11,896 bases of DNA from DATGMB01 sp035293845 (GTDB lineage Bacteria; Acidobacteriota; Terriglobia; Bryobacterales; Bryobacteraceae): positions 1 to 11,896 of the forward strand of contig DATGMB010000010.1 of NCBI GenBank assembly GCA_035293845.1. The letters are read 5' to 3'. Position 1 is the first letter of the stretch, and each line of letters begins with the position of its first letter. Both the position numbers and the translations under genes were made by a program. Positions 7,593 through 11,896 of this stretch are shown one piece after another. The notes under the pieces are model-generated. The model ran no database searches. It saw only the letters and a list, made by a program, of their open reading frames with translations, and had not been told where the DNA came from.

Positions 7593-7742
7593 TTAAGCCC
7601 CCAACATTCGGATGCCGAAATAGAGGCCGCCGAATAGCACGATCGAAATGCCGGCGATGACCACCCAGCGCACGATCCGCTCGGTGCGGTTGATTTCCCG
7701 TTGCTCGTCTTCCCTGATCCGATCCGCGAGGCTTTCGAACAT
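7593..7742 (-). CDS. 49-residue single-span membrane protein, unknown function
   Basis: ATG 7742-7740, TAA 7595-7593. A near-perfect SD (AAGGAGGT, 7746-7753) precedes the ATG by 3-4 nt. The product begins MFESLADRIREDEQ: a charged amphipathic N-terminal segment (residues 1-25, many Glu/Arg) followed by one transmembrane helix, about residues 26-45 (VVIAGISIVLFGGLYFGI), and a very short tail. No family is recognised. It is convergent with the wall hydrolase gene with one base between the stops. Its upstream side is cut off just beyond the SD by an IS110 element, so its original promoter, probably at 9286-9314, is now ~1.5 kb away. Transcription may come only from readthrough of the transposase gene. 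Strong SD, clean hydrophobic helix and tight packing argue it is real. Confidence 0.65.
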   Translation of the reverse strand: MFESLADRIREDEQREINRTERIVRWVVIAGISIVLFGGLYFGIRMLGA

Positions 7743-7763
7743 GGGACCTCCTTCGAAAATTAC

Positions 7764-8993
7764 TTAGGCCGCGGGTGTGACAGACACCGTAAGCCCAAGG
7801 CGTTGTAGTCGTTTTACGAAATAATGTTGGAGCTGTTGCTTGTTGATCTGCTCCAGATATCCGCCACCGAGCTCCCGGTAGCTGCGGCCGGTCTTCAACA
7901 TGGCGTAGCCTATGATCAGGATGCTGTGCGCAACCGCCATAACCGCCCGCTTCACCCCGCGGCGCGCGGCCAGTCGCTTGAACTGGGCCGAAAGGTAGCA
8001 GTCTTTCTTCCGTGTAACGGCCCAGGCGACTTGGCACAGCGTACGGCGCAGCCATTTATTGCCATCCCGCGTCGTACCGGAAAGCCGTTTGCCGGCACTC
8101 TGGTGATTGCCGGGACAGACTGCCGCCCAGGAAGCCAAGTGTTGCGCGGACGGAAACTGCGCCATGTTTACCCCGATTTCTGCGACCAGGTTGCAAGCTG
8201 ACACATGGTCGACACCTGGAATGCTCTCCCACAGTTGGACTGCTGCTTCAAAAGGGGCGATGCGCTTATCAATCTCCTCCTCAATGCGGCGGATGCGTTC
8301 CTCCAGGGCCTTCCACTCGTCCAGGAATTCCTTGAGCAAAAAACGATGGTGATCCCGCACCCGACCGGCCAGCGCCAGTCGGAGTTCCGGGATCTTTTTC
8401 CGGAGTGCCCGCTGGGCCAAATCGGCCAACCGCTCGGGGTCTTCTTCGCCTTTGCTCATCGCTTCGATCATCAGGCGGCCAGACAGGCCCAGCGTGTCCG
8501 AAGCGACCGAGCTGAGCTTGATGTTGCACTGCTCCAGCAACTTCTGGATGCGGTTGTCTACTCGATTCTGCGCCTGCACCAGTTCCGTGCGGTATCGCGT
8601 CAAGTCCCGTAAATCCTGAATCTCAGCCGGTGGCACAAAACTGCCGCGCAGCAACCCGTGCTGGAGCAAGTCTGCGATCCATTCACTGTCTTTAGCGTCC
8701 GTCTTCCGCCCTGGAATCGCCTTGATGTGATGCGGATTCACCAGCATTAACTCAAACTGCCCTTCCAGCACCGCCCACACCGGCCGCCAAAATACGCCTG
8801 TCGCCTCCATCGCCACGTGCGTGATCCCGTGCTCTCGCAGCCAGTCGGCCAGCTTCAACAGATCTGCTGTCACCGTACCGAAACTGCGAATCTCCTGTTG
8901 CTTCCGGCCCTTCTCTCCCGGCCAGATAGCACAGCCGGATACGCTCTTCTTGTGTACGTCTAGACCAGCGCAGCGTTCATGAACGACTTGCAT
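7764..8993 (-). CDS. IS110-family transposase (DEDD RuvC-like, bridge-RNA recombinase type)
   Basis: Complete, 409 residues, ATG 8993-8991 with SD AAAGGA 7 nt upstream, TAA 7766-7764. The N-terminal DEDD/RuvC-like domain shows 'AGLDVHKKS' (Asp12), 'VAMEATGVFW' (Glu63) and 'GRKTDAKDSEWIADLL' (Asp99, Asp102). A coiled-coil region spans about residues 215-250 (KEFLDEWKALEERIRRIEEE). The C-terminal transposase_20 domain begins at 'SIPGVDHVSA' and includes 'WAAVCPGNHQSAGKR' with Ser299, the expected nucleophile, and 'NKWLRRTL'. All key residues are present and there is no frameshift, so the enzyme may be active. Members of this family (IS621) cut and rejoin DNA guided by a bispecific bridge RNA made from the element. 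The stop codon overlaps the predicted element end. Confidence 0.95.
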   Translation of the reverse strand: MQVVHERCAGLDVHKKSVSGCAIWPGEKGRKQQEIRSFGTVTADLLKLADWLREHGITHVAMEATGVFWRPVWAVLEGQFELMLVNPHHIKAIPGRKTDAKDSEWIADLLQHGLLRGSFVPPAEIQDLRDLTRYRTELVQAQNRVDNRIQKLLEQCNIKLSSVASDTLGLSGRLMIEAMSKGEEDPERLADLAQRALRKKIPELRLALAGRVRDHHRFLLKEFLDEWKALEERIRRIEEEIDKRIAPFEAAVQLWESIPGVDHVSACNLVAEIGVNMAQFPSAQHLASWAAVCPGNHQSAGKRLSGTTRDGNKWLRRTLCQVAWAVTRKKDCYLSAQFKRLAARRGVKRAVMAVAHSILIIGYAMLKTGRSYRELGGGYLEQINKQQLQHYFVKRLQRLGLTVSVTPAA

Positions 8994-9180
8994 CGCTTCA
9001 TCCTTTCCAGGCCGCGCCGGGGGAAGCCTTGCTGAAAGAGAGTCTCCTTCGCGTGCTCGCCACCTGGCGATGGCGGCGACAATTCGTTGTGCCTCCAGGC
9101 TTCCAGGTCAGACTCCTTTGCGGGCTACGAGGCACCAGTGGACAAACGACCTCTTCCGGCGTAACCTATGAGCACATTAC
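8994..9180 (-). ncRNA. Candidate IS110 bridge RNA region
   Basis: The ~187 nt between the element's left end and the transposase ATG contain no ORF but several pairing segments. GTGCCTC at 9089-9095 pairs with GAGGCAC at 9129-9135 (7 bp), GGAAGCC at 9022-9028 pairs with GGCTTCC at 9098-9104 (7 bp), and a CGCC-ACCT-GGCG type stem lies near 9059-9070. The first two pairings are compatible only in part, as the arms lie close together. In IS110-group elements this position and size (about 177 nt in IS621) is where the bridge RNA is encoded. The call is by position and family; exact RNA ends and guide loops are not resolved. Confidence 0.5.
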
Positions 9181-9227
9181 TCCCAATCGCCCCCATTTTC
9201 ATGCTTCGTTGTGACCGCGCCGGTCAT
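9177..9227 (-). CDS. 16-codon ORF in front of the IS110 insertion; leader peptide or truncated gene
   Basis: ATG 9227-9225 follows AAGGAG by 6 nt and the frame reads MTGAVTTKHENGGDWE then TAA (9179-9177). A promoter fits upstream (9286-9314). The stop codon lies within the hexamer shared by both element ends, so it would also exist in the uninterrupted sequence. There it would sit 17 nt before the ATG of the 49-residue membrane protein gene. The peptide has no family likeness. It may be a leader peptide, a tiny gene or chance; its support is only SD, promoter and spacing. The frame is also open upstream to 9443, but that extension runs into the rpsA promoter and has no SD. Confidence 0.3.
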   Translation of the reverse strand: MTGAVTTKHENGGDWE

Positions 9228-9233
9228 GGACGA

Positions 9234-9263
9234 CTCCTTTGCCAAAAACTCCTTTGCCAAAAA
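9234..9263 (-). repeat. 15-bp tandem duplication containing a ribosome-binding site
   Basis: The unit CTCCTTTGCCAAAAA occurs twice in perfect tandem (9234-9248 and 9249-9263); the repeated pattern extends 2 bp further. On the minus strand each unit ends in GGCAAAGGAG, so the SD of the 16-codon ORF is present twice, 15 nt apart. Only the inner copy is properly spaced from the ATG at 9227. Confidence 0.85.
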
Positions 9264-9285
9264 CTTCGGAATACGGCTCACCCCG

Positions 9286-9314
9286 ATTTTAGATCCGATC
9301 GGCTGCCCCGCCAA
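9286..9314 (-). promoter_or_regulatory. Minus-strand promoter for the interrupted small-gene unit
   Basis: On the minus strand TTGGCG (9314-9309; 4 of 6) and TAAAAT (9291-9286; 5 of 6) are separated by exactly 17 nt. Transcription would start near 9279 and pass through the duplicated SD into the 16-codon ORF and then the IS110 leader. It could therefore also supply the transposase or bridge RNA region. Confidence 0.45.
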
Positions 9315-9372
9315 GGGAAATTCAATTGCACGTTTTCGCTTAGGGGCCACGGGAGTGTATGGGAGGTCGCAT

Positions 9373-9395
9373 CGGCGCCCTGCGCGGAGGCGCCG
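9373..9395. other. Inverted repeat between divergent promoters
   Basis: CGGCGCC (9373-9379) and GGCGCCG (9389-9395) form a perfect 7-bp inverted repeat with a 9-nt centre. It lies midway between the minus-strand promoter at 9286-9314 and the rpsA promoter at 9437-9465. No T-run follows on either strand, so an operator is more likely than a terminator. Nothing else is recognised between 9315 and 9436. Confidence 0.3.
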
Positions 9396-9436
9396 CAACA
9401 TGATCGCAAAGCAACAATTCCGCGTCCTGTCGCCCG

Positions 9437-9465
9437 TTGACAAGCTACAATGAACCGCGTATATT
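9437..9465 (+). promoter_or_regulatory. Sigma-70-type promoter of rpsA
   Basis: A perfect -35 TTGACA (9437-9442) and a -10 TATATT (9460-9465, 5 of 6) are separated by an ideal 17-nt spacer. The predicted start is near 9472. This is the strongest promoter in the window, as expected for a ribosomal protein gene. Confidence 0.8.
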
Positions 9466-9471
9466 TGCTAA

Positions 9472-9597
9472 CATACTGATCTGTCAGCGCTTGCTGGATT
9501 TTCACGCATGGTCTCCCGAACTTCACCAGTGGATTTAAGGGGATAGGCGTAGTACCTTCCGGCGGGCGCTCGCGAGTTCGGTATCGGCGGAGGCGTG
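9472..9597 (+). promoter_or_regulatory. ~125-nt rpsA mRNA leader
   Basis: The segment from the predicted start site to the rpsA ATG has no ORF with an SD. CCGAACT (9516-9522) can pair with AGTTCGG (9575-9581), a 7-bp long-range stem that would bring the 3' arm to 7 nt before the SD GGAGG (9589-9593). S1 represses its own translation through the rpsA leader in enterobacteria, so a structured leader fits, but the mechanism here is inference. Confidence 0.4.
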
Positions 9598-11298
9598 ATG
9601 GCCGTGGACCACAACAACGGGCAGCTCGAAAACTACGAGGATCTACTCGAGGACTACAGCCACTTCGCACCCCCGGCCGCCGACGAAGTTTTACAGGGTA
9701 CCGTTCTCAGCATTACCGCTAAAGACGTCATCATCGATTTCGGTTATAAGTCCGAAGGCATCGTTCCCCTGGAGCAGTTTCAGGGTCCGAACGGGCAGGT
9801 CACGGTGCAACCCGGCGACGTGGTCGATGTGATGATCGAGCACGGCGAGCAGCCGGAGGGGTACGTCCTGCTCTCCCATACGCGCGCCGCCCGCCTGCGC
9901 ATCTGGGACAACCTCGACAAGGCCTATCAGGAGCAGCTCGTCATCTCCGGGCACGTGCTCGGACGCGTGAAGGGCGGCCTCGCGGTGGACGTCGGCATTA
10001 AGGCCTTTATGCCCGGCTCGCAGGCCGATCCGCGGCCGGTGCACAACCTCGATTCCCTGATCGGGCAGGATATTCCGGTCAAGATCATCAAACTCAACCG
10101 CCGCCGCGGCAACGTGGTGGTTTCGCGCAAGGTGGCGGTGGAGGAGGAGATCAACGCGCGCAAAAGCGCCACGCTGGAACACTTGGCGGAAGGCTCAGCA
10201 GTGACGGGCGTCGTCAAGAACCTCACTGACTACGGCGCCTTCATCGACCTCGGCGGCATCGACGGCCTGCTGCACGTCACGGACATGTCCTACGGCCGCA
10301 TCGCCCATCCCTCGGAGATGCTGCATGTGGGCGACGAGGTGACCGTCAAGGTGCTGAAGTTCGACCGCGCCAAGGAGCGCGTCTCGCTCGGCATGAAGCA
10401 GCTCGAGCCGGACCCATGGGACACCGTGGCCGAGCGCTATCCAGTGAACGGCCGGGTCATCGGCCGGGTCGTCAATGTCACCGATTACGGCGCTTTCGTC
10501 GAGCTCGAGCCTGGCGTCGAAGGCCTCATCCACATCAGCGAAATGACGTGGTCGCGTCGCATGAAGCACCCCTCGAAGGTGGTGAAACCGGGCGATCAGG
10601 TGGAGGCCGTCATCCTGGAGGTTCATCCCAAGGAACGCCGGATCTCACTCGGCCTCAAGCAGCTCGAGCCCAATCCGTGGACCACGATCGATAGCCGGTA
10701 TAGCGTCGGCTCGGTCGTCGAGGGCAGGGTGCGCAACATGACGGACTTCGGCGCGTTCATCGAAATCGAGGAGGGCATCGACGGTCTGGTGCACGTTTCC
10801 GATCTCTCCTGGACCAAGCGCGTGAAGCACCCCTCGGAGGTCCTCAAGAAGGGACAGGTCGTACAGGCGGTGATTCTCAACATCGATTCCGCCGCCCACC
10901 GCCTTTCGCTCGGCATCAAACAGCTCCAGCCGGATGCCTGGGAGACGTATTTCCAGAACCATCAGGTCGGCGATACCGTGCACGGCCGCGTGTGCCGCCT
11001 GGCCAGCTTCGGCGCATTTGTCGAGTTGGCGGAGGGAGTCGAAGGCCTTTGCCATTTCTCCGAGGTGCCGGGCTATTCCGGCCGGCGCGGCTCCGAAGAG
11101 CCGCCCATCGGTGTGGGCGAAGAATTCGACTTCAAAATTATCAAAATGAGTGAGGCGGAAAAGAAAATCGGCCTCAGCCTGCGCGCCGTGGCCGATGATG
11201 AGGAGAAAACCCGCCTCGAAGACTACCAGCGCCAGGCGGCAGCAGCCACCACCACCATCGAAGAGGTCATGAGTCTCAAGGACCGCAACCTCGAGTAA
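9598..11298 (+). CDS. rpsA: 30S ribosomal protein S1
   Basis: 566 residues. I take ATG 9598 rather than the GTG three bases upstream because SD GGAGG (9589-9593) is 4 nt from the ATG but only 1 nt from the GTG. Six S1 (OB-fold) domains are visible, at about residues 30-95, 116-178, 199-267, 284-354, 369-441 and 456-530. Domains 3-6 carry the strong RNA-binding pattern 'DYGAF(I/V)(D/E)L...GL(L/I)H(V/I)S(E/D)', whereas the first two are diverged, as in proteobacterial S1, where they serve ribosome docking. Length matches the six-domain S1 of E. coli (557). S1 binds mRNA and helps deliver it to the 30S subunit for initiation. A 61-nt gap separates it from the HU/IHF gene, the order of rpsA-ihfB in enterobacteria. 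Nothing appears broken. Confidence 0.96.
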   Translation: MAVDHNNGQLENYEDLLEDYSHFAPPAADEVLQGTVLSITAKDVIIDFGYKSEGIVPLEQFQGPNGQVTVQPGDVVDVMIEHGEQPEGYVLLSHTRAARLRIWDNLDKAYQEQLVISGHVLGRVKGGLAVDVGIKAFMPGSQADPRPVHNLDSLIGQDIPVKIIKLNRRRGNVVVSRKVAVEEEINARKSATLEHLAEGSAVTGVVKNLTDYGAFIDLGGIDGLLHVTDMSYGRIAHPSEMLHVGDEVTVKVLKFDRAKERVSLGMKQLEPDPWDTVAERYPVNGRVIGRVVNVTDYGAFVELEPGVEGLIHISEMTWSRRMKHPSKVVKPGDQVEAVILEVHPKERRISLGLKQLEPNPWTTIDSRYSVGSVVEGRVRNMTDFGAFIEIEEGIDGLVHVSDLSWTKRVKHPSEVLKKGQVVQAVILNIDSAAHRLSLGIKQLQPDAWETYFQNHQVGDTVHGRVCRLASFGAFVELAEGVEGLCHFSEVPGYSGRRGSEEPPIGVGEEFDFKIIKMSEAEKKIGLSLRAVADDEEKTRLEDYQRQAAAATTTIEEVMSLKDRNLE

Positions 11299-11300
11299 AC

Positions 11301-11329
11301 TTGCAAATTCTTTGATTTCACGAGATACT
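11301..11329 (+). promoter_or_regulatory. Weak promoter candidate for the HU/IHF gene
   Basis: TTGCAA (11301-11306) and GATACT (11324-11329), each 4 of 6 matches to consensus, are 17 nt apart in the gap after rpsA. It may allow separate expression of the HU/IHF gene, or the gene may simply be read from rpsA; there is no terminator-like hairpin in the gap. Confidence 0.3.
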
Positions 11330-11359
11330 GCGGTTTCTAACCCATTGTAGGAGAGTGCG

Positions 11360-11701
11360 ATGACGAAGGCCGACCTGATTGAAGAAGTCTCCCGCGTGGT
11401 GGAGATGACGCGGAAGGAATCCGAGGTCATCGTGGAGGCGATTTTCGACAGCATCGTCCGGTCGCTGCGCGGCGGAGACAAAATCGAGATCCGCGGCTTC
11501 GGCAGTTTCCGCACCCGCCAGCGCCAACCCCGCATTGGCCGGAACCCCAAGACCGGCGCGCGGGTCGAAGTTCCCGCCAAGAAGATTCCGTACTTCAAGC
11601 CGAGCAAAGAGCTCAAGGACGTGGTGAACAGTTCGGCCGCCACGCCGGAGCCTCCCGTCCCCGGCCCTGACAGCACGCCCGAGCCGGTCCCCAACGCCTG
11701 A
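11360..11701 (+). CDS. HU/IHF-family DNA-bending protein with Pro-rich tail
   Basis: 113 residues, SD AGGAG (11349-11353) 6 nt before the ATG. The first ~92 residues are a full HU/IHF fold: helical dimerisation part 'MTKADLIEEVSR...ESEVIVEAIFDSI', the turn 'GDKIEIRGFGSF', and the DNA-binding arm 'RQPRIGRNPKTGARVEVPAKK' then 'PYFKPSKELKDVVN'. The arm-tip Pro in 'GRNPKTG' is the residue that intercalates into DNA. Position after rpsA suggests IHF-beta, but sequence alone does not separate IHF from HU, so no symbol is given. The last ~20 residues (ATPEPPVPGPDSTPEPVPNA) are an acidic Pro-rich extension absent from E. coli HU and IHF, probably disordered. It shapes the nucleoid and assists recombination or transcription complexes. 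The next gene begins 7 nt after its stop. Confidence 0.9.
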   Translation: MTKADLIEEVSRVVEMTRKESEVIVEAIFDSIVRSLRGGDKIEIRGFGSFRTRQRQPRIGRNPKTGARVEVPAKKIPYFKPSKELKDVVNSSAATPEPPVPGPDSTPEPVPNA

Positions 11702-11708
11702 TCCCGCG

Positions 11709-11896
11709 ATGGATTACCTCTGGACGCCCTGGCGATATCAGTATGTGACATCGGCGGGCCAGCCCTCCGGGTGTGTCTTCTGCGCCGCCGCGGCATCGGA
11801 CGACGACCGCGCCAACCTCATCGTCCATCGCAGCGCGGAGGCGTTCGTCATTCTGAACCGCTTCCCGTATACCAGCGGCCACGTCATGATCGTGCC
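11709..11896 (+). CDS. HIT-family hydrolase/AP4A phosphorylase-like protein, 5' part
   Basis: The gene starts at ATG 11709, 7 nt after the HU/IHF stop, and is cut by the window end after 62 codons. It reads MDYLWTPWRYQYV, then a CxxC pair (GCVFC, probable zinc site), 'ANLIVHRS', 'FVILNRFPYTSGHVMIVP'. This is the N-terminal half of the HIT domain as found in bacterial HIT/AP4A phosphorylase-like proteins that begin 'WTPWR'. The catalytic HxHxH motif would lie beyond the edge. Family members hydrolyse or transfer on nucleotide phosphoanhydride or phosphoramidate bonds; the substrate here is unknown. There is no clear SD, so translation is probably coupled to the HU/IHF gene. Confidence 0.85.
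   Translation, partial: MDYLWTPWRYQYVTSAGQPSGCVFCAAAASDDDRANLIVHRSAEAFVILNRFPYTSGHVMIV

Larger units (their letters stand above)
7759..9181 (-). mobile_element. IS110-family insertion sequence (complete, ~1.42 kb)
   Basis: The element comprises an intact IS110 transposase gene and a ~187-nt upstream non-coding segment. I place the ends inside the hexamer ATTACT, found at both 7759-7764 and 9176-9181. Outside these points the sequence looks like host DNA: an SD plus ATG on one side, a small SD-led ORF on the other. IS110 elements lack terminal inverted repeats and use a short core shared by target and element, so a short shared sequence at both junctions is expected; which bases form the core cannot be decided here. 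Length is typical for the family (about 1.2-1.55 kb). The non-coding part upstream of the gene suggests the IS110 rather than the IS1111 subgroup. Confidence 0.7.

Noticed and set aside
9044..9191. Matches between the candidate bridge RNA and the insertion-site flanks: CTCCTTCG at 9044-9051 and 7748-7755, GGCGAT at 9066-9071 versus its complement at 9186-9191, which could be target guides.
   Set aside because: The 8-mer is part of an SD-like purine run, neither match touches the shared hexamer, and the strand sense is opposite to the arrangement I recall for IS621 guides. Chance is likely.
9177..9443. 88-codon minus-strand frame upstream of the IS110 element, which would make the 16-codon ORF part of a longer gene.
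   Set aside because: Its start has no SD, it extends beyond the likely minus-strand promoter (9286-9314) and reaches the rpsA -35 box; composition is not protein-like apart from the last part.

Overview
The window looks like chromosomal DNA of a high-GC acidobacterium, probably of the Bryobacterales/Solibacter group. The main clue is the large secreted beta-propeller protein (2488-5706, minus), whose C-terminal ~235 residues match the TIGR03437 domain, a family best known from Solibacter-type Acidobacteria. A PEP-CTERM protein and a PEP-TPR-like lipoprotein next to it fit the same origin. This is recognition from sequence, not a database result.

Layout. (1) 1-6536, all minus strand: a cell-envelope/secretion block. 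In transcription order it holds a PEP-CTERM protein (about 5757-6536), a YVTN-type beta-propeller protein with the TIGR03437 tail (2488-5706), and a 787-residue TPR lipoprotein (1-2364). (2) 6537-7117: a long divergent intergenic stretch. It has diverged palindromic direct repeats on the PEP-CTERM side, and a good extended -10 promoter and a hairpin-rich leader on the plus side. (3) 7118-7591 plus: a small secreted glucosaminidase/lysozyme-like cell-wall hydrolase. It converges with a 49-residue single-span membrane protein gene on the minus strand (7593-7742). (4) 7759-9181: a complete IS110-family insertion sequence. Its DEDD/serine transposase is on the minus strand, followed outward by a ~187-nt upstream non-coding segment that is the expected place for a bridge RNA. 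(5) 9182-9597: a divergent control region. It carries a minus-strand promoter, a duplicated ribosome-binding site and a 16-codon ORF, and on the plus strand the rpsA promoter and leader. (6) 9598-11896 plus: core genes rpsA (six S1 domains), an HU/IHF-family gene, and the start of a HIT-family hydrolase cut by the window edge. The order rpsA then HU/IHF is the same as rpsA-ihfB of enterobacteria.

The most interesting reading is the IS110 insertion site. The hexamer ATTACT (AGTAAT on the minus strand) occurs at both suspected ends of the element (7759-7764 and 9176-9181). Removing the element and one hexamer copy restores a compact minus-strand two-gene unit: promoter (9286-9314), duplicated SD, 16-codon ORF ending in TAA, 17 nt with a strong SD, then the 49-codon membrane protein gene. 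The element thus appears to have separated a small membrane-protein gene from its promoter. The upstream part of the element is a candidate, so far unmapped, bridge RNA.
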